Below are positions 20,346 through 31,159 of a stretch of DNA of 64,000 nt, piece after piece. The stretch is from Thalassia testudinum (lineage: Eukaryota; Streptophyta; Magnoliopsida; Alismatales; Hydrocharitaceae): positions 41,354,001-41,418,000 of the forward strand of contig JAZHRO010000039.1 in assembly GCA_037157565.1 (NCBI GenBank). The letters run 5' to 3'. Positions within the stretch are counted from its first letter, which is position 1. Each line of letters begins with the position of its first letter. The notes beneath the pieces are model-generated. The model was not told the DNA's origin. It did no database searches and saw nothing but the letters and a program-made list of their open reading frames with translations. Made by a program: the position numbers and the translations under genes.

Positions 20346-20945
20346 AAGCTTGGAAATTGAGCCAAATGAGCTATGTTAAGCTTGGCTTAAGCTTGAGCTC
20401 AACAAGCCCAACTAGGCTCGAGGTCGAGCTCAACTAAGCTTAAATTAGCCAGCTGTGAGCCAAATGAGCACGCATATTTCCATCACTTAAATGAATGTTG
20501 AACTTGGGCTGTTTAAGCTCATGTTGGCTCATGAGCCAAGTGAGCTCATCTATCACTTAAATGAGCCATTGAGCTTGGCTTGTTGAGCTCAATTGGACTC
20601 ATGGTCCAAATTGTCTCACATGTTAGTTCCATGAGTTCAGTTTGATTTTCTTTAGAAGTCTTTATTTGGCTCTCAACTCCAAGGGAATATGGGATGGGGA
20701 ATTTTAAATTTAGATTTTTAACTTTTTATGGAGCTTACTTGTAACTCCATATATTATATTATATTATATTATAAATCTTAAATGAGCTAGAAACTCAAGT
20801 TGTTGAGTTGAAATGAGCTTTGCTTGAGCTTGACTTGACAAGGTAAATGAGCCAAGATCAGGGCTCGAGCTTGGCTTAAAACTCAGCAAATTGAGCTTTT
20901 AAGCCCTTGTTGATCTGAGCTTGAGCTAGATGCCCACCCGTATTT
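20346..20945. repeat. AGCTC/AAGCTTG-rich degenerate repeat
   Basis: About 600 bp saturated with GAGCTTGG, GAGCTCAA and GAGCCAAATGAGC words on both strands. It contains an (ATATT)n-like AT stretch near 20752-20772. The text is typical of small plant DNA elements with degenerate subterminal repeats. I could not define termini or a target duplication. Confidence 0.5.
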
Positions 20946-22274
20946 GTGACGCTACATCAAGGACGTCAAGAATTGTAGAGGCGGTGCCTTGCAATGCATG
21001 CCTCGAGTTTAGTGGTTGATCAAGCGACAATGGTTATGATATATTGCTAGTAATCTATGTTGTTAAAGAATCTCATGGTTCCAATTCACCTCCAATTGGT
21101 TAGCATAGGTCATGACAAATTAGACAGAACTCGATCATGGTGACTAATTTTGTCTAACTTCTCAAGATGTGATCTGACTGGTCAAATCGGGTGCCTTGAG
21201 GAGGGTACTATTGTTGTACCTTGCAAAGTCACATCACAAGAGTGTTGGGGCATGTATGTCACAATGACACTCATTAGGGCTTAGGGAAGCATTATTGGGA
21301 CCTTCGTGAAAAGTGTTTGGCTTTAGTGAGAGAGTAGCAAGTTGTCGATAGAGTCATATAGGTGCACAAAGTATAACCATTTCTTAATGAAACTTGAATA
21401 GATAGCTCTTGGTGGAGGTGTAATGGTGGTAACACGAGGGGCTGGTGGCATACATGTTGGTTTGTGCACATCAATGGCACAACATCTAATGTTAGAGGTT
21501 TCATCAAAGGAAGAAAGGTGAAAAAAAGGTGGTGGCAATTTAAATTTCGTCGGGATGTCGTTGGCATCCAAAAAAAACACAAGGGTTTGGACAAAAAAAT
21601 TGCCTATTTTGTCAAAATAGTCGACAAGTAGCGAAATGCACTCAACATTTTGATAGTTGCTACTGCTATTACCCCCATTCTTTGTTGTTGCATTGCTGCT
21701 CTAGTTGCTCTATGTTTTAAACCTCTTGTTGTCGATTCGTACCACATTGAAAATTGTAATTTTTTTTTGCACTTACCTAAAAAAAGATTATACTAAAACT
21801 TCAACTCATACTTAGTTGATGCTAACAACTCTAATGATTAGTAGAGGAACTAAGCATCATACTCTACCTTCTCCCCTCTACCTACCTGAATGTCCTGTCC
21901 CAATTTTATCTTCTCCTTAAGAGAAGGATTTTCTGTTGTCGTTGGCATGAGGCAATTACAACTGCTACTCTATAGTTTGTTCTTCTCGAGGTTTGATTCC
22001 ATTTAACATCTATTCGTAATTATAGAGTAGATCTATACTAGATCTACTATTATTATAAACATTTAGGTCTAATCACAATTTAGAATTGAAAAAACCTTTG
22101 TTTAATTCCAAAAAATAAAATCCTAAGTTTGTGTTTACATTAGTGTCTTTTTTCTTGTAGTCAATTTTGGAAATAGTTATCCATTTAAATAGAGAGTATA
22201 AAATATGGTTTAGGGTTTTGGGCTTAAATGGAAATAGTTATCCTTAAAATTATAATCATTTTGACTACTTCTAT
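20946..22274. other. no feature recognised
   Basis: 1.3 kb of intermediate composition. Open frames up to 100 codons exist on the minus strand (21292-21594) but lack any recognisable motif. Confidence 0.5.
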
Positions 22275-22420
22275 CAAGTTTTGACATGTGCCGTTGTCTC
22301 GGAAATGGACTATTTTCAGGACATCGAAGTTATCGAAATTCGACATCAAAACACTGGTGTTGCGAAATGCGCACTTGGAAATTTATCGAAATGGTGTTGA
22401 AATTGACATTTCGAACCTTG
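22275..22420. mobile_element. possible hAT fragment with CAAGGTTCGAAATG-type end
   Basis: The right end CATTTCGAACCTTG is the exact complement of the terminus found at 22982 and 59780. A left candidate, CAAGTTTTGACATGTGCCG, starts at about 22275. The 8-bp flanks do not match, so borders are uncertain. Confidence 0.45.
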
Positions 22421-22457
22421 TTGGCTAGATGGCCTTGGTTATATGGCGATCCTTTAG

Positions 22458-22860
22458 TAGGGCTGTCAAACAGGTCGGGTTGGGTTGGACTCGACTAGTT
22501 TAGACCAAACCCATTTATAAATGGGTTGGGTCAGGTCCAACCCATTTATTAAACATGTCTATATACTCAAACTTAAACCTAACCCGTTTACACTTGCCAA
22601 ACCTGACTCTACCCATTTAACCCATTTAATAATGGGTTATTAAACGGGTTAAATGGGTAAATGTAGGGGTTAAATGTGTTAAACATAGGGATTTTTTCTC
22701 ATTAATTGGGTTGAGCGGTTTCGTGGGGGTAAACCTGAATCTGACCCATTTAATAAACGGGTTAAACGATTTAAACCTGTTTAATATAAAAGGGTTCAGG
22801 TTAGTTAATCGGGTTCGGTTTTGGTCGGGTTAGGTTGGTTTGGTTCTTTTTGACAACGTA
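22458..22860 (+). mobile_element. hAT-type MITE rich in AACCC(A/G)TTTA
   Basis: Terminal inverted repeats are TAGGGCTGTCAAA (left) and TACGTTGTCAAAA (complement of right). The flanks TCCTTTAG (22450-22457) and TTCTTTGG (22861-22868) agree at 6 of 8 positions. The interior is built from AACCCATTTA, GGGTTAAA and GGGTC words. It has no coding capacity. Confidence 0.7.
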
Positions 22861-22981
22861 TTCTTTGGTACAATGACCTTAGTGATCTAGGTTAGGGTGG
22901 TGGCACTAGTGGGGGTGGTTGCTATCGTGTATATGTTGAAGCTAAGATTTATAGTGGCAGTGCCCCAATGCTACTTTCATT

Positions 22982-23324
22982 CAAGGTTCGAAATGCCGAT
23001 TTCGATGCCGTGCCGATGAAATTCCAAGTGTGCATTTCGTGGGCATGCCAAGGGTATGCCATGGAAATGCCCGTTTTTCGATGGGCATGCCGATGAGCAT
23101 GCCGAGGGCATGCTGTGGGCATGCCGATGCATACCAACAAAAATAGCAAAAGTAATTAAAAAAACTAATAGCAACCTCGACATGGGCACCAATTTCACCA
23201 GCATGCCGATCGTGCCGAGGGCATGCCGACGGCATGCCGACGAAATCCCTGTAAATCGACATTTTCTTCATGTCGGCACGACCCTTGCTCGGAAATGACC
23301 TTGTCGTCGGCATTTAAATCAATG
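22982..23324 (+). mobile_element. hAT-type MITE, GGCATGCCGA family, copy 1
   Basis: 343 bp from CAAGGTTCGAAATGCCG to GGCATTTAAATCAATG. It is flanked by CTTTCATT (22974-22981) and CTCTCATT (23325-23332), a 7/8 match. Both subterminal zones repeat GGCATGCCGA, which is itself nearly palindromic. A second copy lies at 59780-60109 with the same internal order. Confidence 0.85.
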
Positions 23325-23538
23325 CTCTCATTGATTCCATGTTGCCATGGTGTTTGTTATAATGTATGTTTTCTTTTATGATGAAAATGGGAGAAAAAGT
23401 AAAAAGAGAAACTAAAAGGAAAATAAAAAAGGAGAGTGGGAAAGGAGATGGTAATGTCTTTTCCTATGCTTATAAAAGATACGGGAGAAATGAACAGTGG
23501 AGTTGTATCTCCATGTTTTTTTTACCTCCATTGTTTGG

Positions 23539-23679
23539 TGTAAGAGGGAAAAGAAAGTTTTTATTCATTAAAGAAACCCTAGCCTCTATTTTATAGAAGA
23601 GGGCTACTGAAAAAATTACAAAGGCACCCATAGAATATTAAAAATGTAATAAACCCCCTCAACTACAAACTTGTCAACA
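23539..23679 (-). repeat. 3' LTR of element C
   Basis: Runs TGTAAGAGGGAAAAG to CTTGTCAACA on the plus strand. Pairs with 25667-25807 at high similarity. Confidence 0.88.
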
Positions 23680-23689
23680 CTCCCCCTTA

Positions 23690-24240
23690 AATTGGGACAT
23701 ATATGTCAGTAAGCCCCAACTTGTTACTTAAAATCTCTTGTCTTTTCTTCTTAAGAGCTTTGATTAGAATGTTAGCTAGTTGTAGCTCGAAGGTAACATA
23801 TGGAGTGCTGATCTTCCCTTCCATGACAACATTACAGATGAAGTGGCAATCGACCTCAATGTGCTTCGTCCACTCATGGAAGATAGGATCGGAGGCAATA
23901 TACAGTGTTTACTTATTGTCACAGAAGAGTGGAACAGGTCCCTTAACCATAACTCTCAGGTCCTGTAGAAAACCTGTAATGCACAAGATCTCACATGCGG
24001 CATGGGCCATAGCACGATACTTTGCATTTGCACTAGACTGAGCAACCATACTTTGTTTCTTGCTCCTCCAGGACATAAGATTCCCACAAAGAAAAATAGC
24101 ATAGCTTGAAGCAGACCTCTGATCATCAATGAATCCTGCATAATCTACATTAGAGTAAGCAGTGATATCCATATATCCATTATCCCTGTAGGAGAGCTCA
24201 GACCAAGATGCCTCTTGAGGTATTCCAGAATGAGACATAC
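23690..24240 (-). pseudogene. copia RNase H domain of element C
   Basis: Minus-strand reading includes YSNVDYAGFIDDQRSASSY, WRSKKQSMVAQSSANAKYRA, and further on HEWTKHIEVDCHFI and the terminal ALKKKRQEILSNKLGL. The order is that of a complete copia RNase H. Frame breaks occur near 23910, where the computed frame ends at CDNK. Confidence 0.8.
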
Positions 24241-24401
24241 CTTACGCTAATGACTATACCGTGGAGCTTGCATATGTTGGCTGGTTCTGATAACAACAAA
24301 ACTAATATCTAGATGTGCCATTGTCACGTATAGTAGTCGCCACTCTAGACTCTTGTATTGTGTAACATCTTCCTAAGTGGATCATCTCCATCAACACACT
24401 T

Positions 24402-24989
24402 CTATGCCTCAACTGGAATACAAGATGGTTTGGCCCCAAGCAATCCAGCTTCCTCAAGTATTTGTAAGGTATATTGCTTTCGAGACATAGATAGATGTGA
24501 TTCTTGTCGAACCACCTCAATGCCAAGGAAGTACTTGAGGTCACCAAGGTCCTTTGTTATAGAAGTAGATTGTAGGAACTTCTTGGTCTGACGAATACCT
24601 TCCTCATCGTCTCCTATCAAAATCATGTCGTCCACATAAACTTCTAAGATCATGACACTATGACTGGAACCTACACCTGTGTGTCGAATAAAAATGGAGT
24701 GGTCAGAGGATGACCTTTGGAATCCAATCTTTTGGATCTTATTAATGAGACATTGAAACCATGTCCCAGGACCTTGCTTTAGGCCATAAATAGCATTCTT
24801 CAGCCGACACACTTGCTCCCCCTGTATTCTATAACTCGGTGGTTGTTTCATGTACACCTTCTTAGCTAAGTCACCACGCAAAAATGCATTCTTGATATCC
24901 AACTGACACAGTCTCCATCCTCTATTTACTACTACTGAAATAATAATACGAATGAAGGAAATGTGTGTCACTAGAGAAAAGGTCTCCAT
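24402..24989 (-). pseudogene. copia reverse transcriptase of element C
   Basis: 195 codons open. Motifs in order are LDIKNAFLRGDL, VYMKQPPSY, CRLKNAIYGLKQGP, RSSSDHSIFI, VYVDDMILIGDD (catalytic YVDD) and LGDLKYFLGIEV. The N-terminal part of the domain (before the first catalytic Asp) is truncated at a frame break near 25015. This is the best preserved RT in the window. Confidence 0.88.
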
Positions 24990-25266
24990 ATAATCAATCC
25001 CATATGTCTGAGTAAAGCCTCAAGCAAACTGTCTGATCTCCACTTGCAGATGTGAAGTCCCAATATAGTGGGACATAAGATGAAATGTACATGAATGAGA
25101 GGGCTTCCTCAACTCAATAGACCTCTCTTCATCTGATCCTAAATCATTTGAAATAGCAGCAGTGTTGGGTGAAGAGGAATCATGGACCTGAGAAGAATTG
25201 GGAAGGATGGCTAGACGATGATGATACAACTATGTCTCCCTGGGGACCAACTCAAGGCTAGTGCTC

Positions 25267-25533
25267 TCAGAATAATATGGTACTCTCAAAAAATGTAACA
25301 TCTACCGTCATTACATAGTGCTTGTGAACAGGATTATAGCATATGTATCCCTTTTGGGTCCATGAGTACCTTAGAAAGATACACTTCATTACCTTCGGGG
25401 AGATCTTATCTTGATTCCCATGTGCCTGAACAAAGTAGGTACTCTTAAACACACGTGAGGTAGAGCAAAATGCCTGTGGAGGTGGCATGGGAGATCCCTT
25501 GGTGGTTGCTTTCCCCATCGCAACCCATCTCAA
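25267..25533 (-). pseudogene. copia integrase C-terminal region of element C
   Basis: VMKCIFLRYSWTQKGYICYNP matches the copia integrase tail (KCVFLGYS..QKGYRCY.P) and is followed by VTFFES. The upstream catalytic core is absent, and the leader joins directly to this point. Confidence 0.75.
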
Positions 25534-25666
25534 AGCCTAACGAACTCCCGTCTTCAATCATCTTGTCGAGGGAGAGATCACCACGGAGTTGGTGATTCGA
25601 TCATTGATTGAGTGGATGTTTGGTGGGATGCCAGAACTTCGATTTAGGATCATTGCTCTAATACCA

Positions 25667-25807
25667 TGTGACAGGAAAAAGAAAGTTCTTATTCATCAAG
25701 CAAATCCTAGCCTCTCGTTTATAGAAGAGGGCTACTGGAAAAATTATAAAGGCACCCACAGAATATTAAAAATGTAATAAACCCCATCAAGTACCTACAT
25801 GCCAACA
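25667..25807 (-). repeat. 5' LTR of element C
   Basis: Plus-strand TGTGACAGG to CATGCCAACA. The flank on its outer side is the TTTGG target duplication. Confidence 0.88.
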
Positions 25808-25812
25808 TTTGG

Positions 25813-26408
25813 TATATGGCTCAAGTTGGAAGGTAAATGACTTTGTCATCTCCTTATGACACATTAGTCGTTGAGCTATACTTTTTAGGCGTTTAAATGT
25901 GTTGAAGTTCCAGGGCCGTTCATGTTAGAATTCAATTGTAGTTATTGAGATTTGCACAATGGCAAGAAGACTATCAAGTTTGTGAACACAGTTGAGTAAA
26001 TATGTTGAAGTGGGTGCTACTGAATTCTAAAGATGTGGTTCCACTCAATTACACAGATTCCCTGGCACTTTGACTTAAAGCTGTTGTGTAACGTTCTTAC
26101 CGGCATGTCTTATGAAGCATCTTGTTGTCACTTAAATGAGAAGGCTATGATTGAGATGCATTGATGTCATTTTCTAGCACGTTGAGTGAGTATTTTAATT
26201 GTTGCAAGTTGAGCATCACATGTTTCAGCCTTTCAGGTATTACATACTCAGGCTTGAGGGGGGTGTTGGAAAAGGGGTGTGTGTTGTATTGAGATTAATG
26301 GATGTTATGTTGATCCAGTGAGATGGGTTATGTGGGTCTTACATTTATCCCATCTCACTTATTTTGCCATGCCAAGAGGTGAAGTTCTATATATATGGAG
26401 TCATAGAG
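25813..26408 (+). mobile_element. 3' end of an LTR element, LTR interrupted by a hAT
   Basis: GGCTTGAGGGGGG ends at 26263 as a polypurine tract and is followed by TGTTGGAAAAGGGG, the typical start of a 3' LTR at 26264. The LTR is then cut by the hAT element at 26409 and seems to continue after 28085. No pol domain could be read confidently in 25813-26250. The rest of the element is missing. Confidence 0.45.
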
Positions 26409-28085
26409 TAAGATTTTAAATATCGATATTGATGTCGTATTGACAAGTTGAAAAAGGAATATATCGAGGATATGTCACTGGTATCGGTGAATTTTGTGGA
26501 AATCGCTCAAAAAGGTTCAAAATGTCCCAAAATGTCACAAATTTGAAGAAAATTAACATTTTAATAACTAATACATCATGTAGAAATGCCTAGAAAATGA
26601 AAATAATAAATTTTAAATGAAAACATAATACAAATACACTAGTCTCATATCGAAAAAGTCATATATTGAAAAGAAAATGTCATAACATGATAATAATTGA
26701 CAAATGTTCATAATAATGCTACTCACTAGAATAAATGAAATATCAATAGTGTTAGAGAATTAGTAGACCACACCAAGCACGGAAGTACTGGCCAATGCTA
26801 TCAAATCAATACCAAGTTGAGCTTCGACTTGGCTTGATATCTCTTCCGATTATCTTCCTCTATTCGTAGCACTCTAACATATTTACAGCATGACTCCTAT
26901 GCCATGTAGGTGTTTCGAGCATTGTATTCGTTGATGGTCTTTATCACTGCAATACAGAAGCATTCCAAGATGTTGATATTGATTGTGATTGTCGAACAAG
27001 CTGCTCCTGCTCCTAGTTCTAGATCTATCTTAAGTAGACTCATCTCGATGTCCTCTTGAATCTGTGGATCCGGTAGAACCACCTCGTTTTAATGTGGAAC
27101 CTGACGATTCACAAGGTTCACGCTGTCTCTTTGATGAATGTCATGGTGGTCAAGGAAGTGATGCAGCTGAGCAGGAAGGTTGATAAGAAAATGGTTGGGG
27201 ACTTTGAAATGCAAAATACTAAGGGAATATCCCATAACAATAACTTGCAAATGCAAGATTACTTTGGGTATTATCACTTTCGTGGCGACCATCATACCCA
27301 TAGGAGGAACCATAATAAGATGGAGGGCTGGTGTCGTTGGGGAAGTAATTAAATGAACTTTGTGCCTCATCTTGGGGTTGGTACGGAGGGCTAGTATAAT
27401 GAGATTCATAACCACCATAGTAACTTGATGATGATGATTCTGGGCCACCTCTAAAGATTAATTCTGCCGTTAGATTAAGGGATCCTACCAATGAACTTAA
27501 ATTATTGATGGACATCATAGAATGGCTTGAGACATACCCATACCATATTCTTGCATCATAGTTAGAAGGTGGACTTGGCACGAGATCTTCATGTATATTT
27601 ATATATCTTTGCGTGTATTCATATTGGGCATCCTCTCTAATCTCTACTAGGACCTTGATGATGATATCTCTCATCTCCACCGCTACTTTCTCCCTTCGTC
27701 AACCATCATTGCATCTGTGCATCATCATCTCCATCATCATCATCATCATCATCATCTTGTGTTTCTCTTGAAGGTGGTGAATTATCGATTAATATTTTAT
27801 GAATTTTTATAATTTAGTTCGTTGACAAATTATGTGTCTATGTGAGTTGCATATGGTAGGTGTGAAGAAAAGAAATGGAAAGAATGCATGTCCATGTGAG
27901 TTATACAAGCATACAAAGATATGTAACTGACATATCTCCCATATCGGTCACATATCACCAATTTAACAAAAAAATTCAATTATCATGAAAAAAAGAGATG
28001 GTATGTGATATTGATGTGGAGATACCCGTCGATATCGATATATTGGCGATATATCAGTGATATATCGCTGATATGTCAAACCTTG
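26409..28085 (-). mobile_element. hAT element, ATATCG family, copy 2 (deletion derivative)
   Basis: Ends are TAAGATTTTAAATATCG (left) and, as complement of the right, CAAGGTTTGACATATC. The flanks TCATAGAG (26401-26408) and TCATGGAG (28086-28093) match at 7 of 8 positions. Subterminal ATATCG arrays are present at both ends (26418-26480 and 27905-28075). The interior keeps only the C-terminal tail of the transposase, on the minus strand. BED, DUF659 and dimerisation domains are deleted. Confidence 0.88.
27089..27690 (-). pseudogene. Tyr/Ser/Pro-rich C-terminal tail of the hAT transposase
   Basis: The 153-codon frame (27219-27680) starts MEMRDIIIKVLVE. It continues SSSSSYYGGYESHYTSPPYQ and SPPSYYGSSYGYDGRHESDN. 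It aligns frame by frame with 43765-44340 of the larger hAT copy. The tail has low complexity and is dominated by Y, S, P and G. It has no catalytic motif, and a repeat of Met-Glu acid blocks precedes it. It lies just upstream of the 3' subterminal array in element orientation. Confidence 0.7.
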
Positions 28086-28317
28086 TCATGGAGCTCCTTG
28101 TAAGTTGAGAGAATGTAATAATAGATTTGCCTATAAAGCTTGGTTAAGGGTTTCCATGTAAACTAAGACTTTCCCTACGGTGATGTTTATCTTATTTTTG
28201 TGTATTATTATTATTATTATTTTTGTACAAAAAGGAAGGCTACATTGGAATAGTAATTTTCCACTTCATTAATCACACCTGCTATGTGGCAGTTGAATGA
28301 GGAGTGAAGATGTGGGA
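28086..28317 (+). other. remainder of the interrupted LTR and unassigned DNA
   Basis: Text after the hAT (CTATAAAGCTTGG, a TTATTATTATT run) is consistent with the rest of the LTR that begins at 26264, but no second copy of that LTR is present for comparison. Confidence 0.35.
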
Positions 28318-28929
28318 TGTATTTCAAATTTAAGAGCTCATGGCTCCTAGAGAAGGGGTTGAGTATGGTGGAGGAGAAATGGAGATCTTTGCAGGTTGAG
28401 GGGTCTACGGCTGTTTAGTTAAAGGGCAAGCTACACGCTTTAAGATTGTTCTTGTGGAGCTATAGAAAACAAATAAAGGAAGAGAAAAATAGAGGGAAGT
28501 TGGAAGACTTAGTAAAGATTAATTGCCTAGACAGGGAAGACAACATGGGGATCCGAGGGGACGCGAAATAGATTGACACACCTAGATACAATGCAAATGG
28601 AGGATAGGAAGGTAGATATTGAGTGAAGAACAAAATCTAGGCAGAGATGGCTAAAAAAGGGAGATTTCAACACAAAATTCTTCCACTTGATGGCCTTAGG
28701 TAGGAGAAGGAGAAACTTGATCGAAAAAATGAGGATAAATGGCAATGAGTTTAGTGGTAGAGATTCCATGGGAAGGGCGATTGCAGAATATTTCAAAGAG
28801 TTTACCGGTAGAAGAATGAATGATCGATGGAGATGGTTGGGGGTAGACATTCCTACTATTATTGGAGACCAAGTCACGGAGATTACCACTCCTTTTATGG
28901 AGGAGGAAGTTACAAATGTCATAATAATA

Positions 28930-29195
28930 TTACCTTTTCGTCCCCTCGTCTTCGTCTTTGTCGTCTTTTTTGATTTTAGCTACTTTTTCTTCTTTTGTTT
29001 GTGTGGCTTCTTCTTGCACTGTGTTTGCGTCTAGTTCCCACTCTGTGACTAATTTGTATGACCATCGAGGAACTTCTTTATGGATTTCTTCATGTTCTTT
29101 CCTTTCTTCCTTGTTTTCGGAATCCATCCCTTTCTCTTCTGTCGATGTAGCAAAGTGTTTTAGATCTTCCCTTTCTTCCTCGTTTTCAGAATCCA
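28930..29195 (-). other. insertion inside the LINE reading an acidic peptide on the minus strand
   Basis: The LINE frame stops resembling ORF2 at about 28930 and resumes at PGPDGF from about 29196. The intervening DNA has an open minus-strand frame of Glu/Lys/Asp-rich text with DSEN(E/K)EER twice and WSYKLVTEWELDA once. It is not a LINE segment. It may be a captured gene fragment; no family was recognised and no target duplication was found. Confidence 0.5.
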
Positions 29196-30010
29196 TATGC
29201 CTATCCTGGTCCTGATGGATTTGCGGTCGTCTTCTATAAGGAATTCTGGACAACAATTAAAGATGATGTTTTGTTGGTGATGCTCCAATTTGCTGAAGGT
29301 AATAAAGGTTTTAACATAATTAATAAATCTTACATGTTCTTGCTTCCGAAGGAGGGTGTGGAAGCCATTGTGGATTGCAGGCCACTTGCATTATCCAATG
29401 CAATCTATCTTATAGTGGCAAAGATCTTACTAGATAGATTGAGAGGTGTCTTGGGGCAGATTGTTGCACCTGTGCAGGTTGAGTTTGTTCTTGGCCATAA
29501 TATTGTGGACGAATATGTGATTTCCTCAGAGATCGTAGCTTTCTACAAGAGGATGAGGAAGAAGGCTTTCTTTTGGAAAATTGATTTTAGTAAGGCTTAT
29601 GACTTGGTTTAATGGTCTTTCATTTGGGCTTTCTTGATTTAAAGAGGGTTCCCTCCTTGATGGGTGGATTGGATGAAGCGATGTGTGACAGCAACTTCAT
29701 TCTCTATTCCTATTAATGGCAATCCGGGGGGTGGATGGGTCTAGCTGAGAAGAGGGGTTAGATAAGGTTGCCCATTGGCTCTGATATTATTTGTCTTAGT
29801 AGCTGATGCATTGGCAAGAGCAACATCCAGAGCTTGTGAGAGAAACTTATTTAGTAAGTCGGATCCAAGTGTTGCAATATGCAGATGTCACCCTCTTTTT
29901 TATAAAAGGCTCTGAAGTTGAGGTGAGAAGGATACAAATTCTTTTAGAGTTTTTTGGAGAGGTATCAAGGTTGCAGATTACCTACCAAAAATCTATCTTT
30001 ATACCCTTTT
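29196..30010 (+). pseudogene. LINE reverse transcriptase fragment
   Basis: PGPDGFAVVFYKEFW, SYMFLLPKEGVEAIVDCRPL, LLDRLRGVLGQIVAPVQ, WKIDFSKAYDLV, RRGVR.GCPLAL and QYADVTLFF occur in family order. The catalytic YADD is YADV here, and stops occur at 29612 and near 29640, so the enzyme is dead. Confidence 0.85.
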
Positions 30011-30756
30011 AGATGACCGTGTAGGAGAGTACCACATGTAGCATGCACTTACAAACTGCAGAGGGATCCCTTCCAATCTCTTATTTGGGTTTACCTTTAT
30101 CAAATAGATGGATCTCCTTCTTTGAATGGAAACCATTGATTGAGAGGTTAAGGGGGAAATTGGCAAGCTAGGCTTTAAAAATCCTTTTTAGGGGAGGAAG
30201 ATTGGTTCTTTTGAACGTAGTGTTGATCTTAATGTCATCTTACTTTACTTTAGTGTTGCGGATGCCACAAAATATTGAGAAGAAGATTTCTTCTTTGATG
30301 AGGGATTTCTTTTGGACCAACTTTGGGCCAACTAGAAAAGGTGCAAGATTGGTTTCGTAGGGGGATGTTTGTAGGTCTTTTGATAAAGGCATTTTGGGAG
30401 TTAGAGATTTGAGGAAGCTGAAGAGGTCCAATAAGGTCGGATATTGCACATTGCCCCAAGTTTTTCTTTTTGAAGTTCCAAAAGAAACAAGAAGATGCAT
30501 CTCAAGAAGAAAGGCGATAAGAAGTTTTCAGTTATTTGGAAATTGCAATTGTTACAATTTGGTCTTGGAAGAAGCTTTTTTTTTAAAGGCAGAAGGGGTT
30601 GTTAACCCCCAAATTTTTTAAATTAAAAAGAAGTTAAAGTACACTAGAGGTTGCAAAGTGCCTAAGAACTAGAGCATGCTCCGTTCACCAAGGTTCTTTC
30701 ATGCGTAAAGTCTCCCTCTTATGCTCAAGCCAAAAACACCCGAGAAAAATAAAGGC

Positions 30757-30902
30757 TGTTGAGTATTAAAAAGTTTTATATGTACTGAATATTTGTTCTT
30801 TCTTATATTTGTTAGGGTGCTTGCACTATTTTTTTTCTTGTGCTTCTTTATATAAAGGCACATAAGGCCTCCAATAATAATCATCTCATTTCAATTCTAA
30901 CA
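30757..30902 (+). repeat. 5' LTR of element E
   Basis: 146 bp with TATA-like CTTTATATAAAGGC. Pairs with 33820-33964. Confidence 0.9.
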
Positions 30903-31159
30903 TGTTATAAGAGCAACAATCCTAGATCGTTGCTTGGTACCACCACTTGAAACCCTAGCTTCCCAACCCTCTCACCAAAAACCTTCTTTCTGCCTCTCTT
31001 TGCTCACTGGCAACGCCACTCGCTAGCCATCGCCGCTGGTCGGCCTCCTTTCTGTGGCTCCTCTCTGGTGACAGGAAGGTCACTGTAGTGTTGCATTAGC
31101 GGCGTTAAGGCTGCTGCGAGTCACATTTGCTCTTCGTCGTCTGTTTCCTGACTTACAGT

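Larger units (their letters stand above)
23539..25807 (-). mobile_element. internally deleted copia retrotransposon (C)
   Basis: 141-bp LTRs (23539-23679 and 25667-25807) are flanked by perfect TTTGG duplications (23534-23538 and 25808-25812). Adjacent to the right LTR is the complement of a primer site (GCTCTAATACCA). Next to the left LTR is CTCCCCCTT, the complement of a polypurine tract. The minus-strand interior holds only the end of integrase, most of reverse transcriptase, and RNase H. gag, protease and the integrase catalytic core are missing. The copy is therefore a defective deletion derivative that nonetheless integrated or decayed as a unit with intact borders. Confidence 0.92.
28318..30600 (+). 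mobile_element. 5'-truncated L1-type LINE (ORF2 remnant)
   Basis: Plus-strand frames in order give SSWLLEKGLSMVEEKWRSL, RRRRNLIEKMRINGNEFSGR, the reverse transcriptase block, and YLGLPLSNRW with LVLLNVVLILMSSYF downstream. These are typical plant L1 ORF2 segments. Endonuclease is missing. Numerous stops and frameshifts are present, and 266 bp of foreign-looking DNA (28930-29195) interrupt the RT. Confidence 0.8.
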
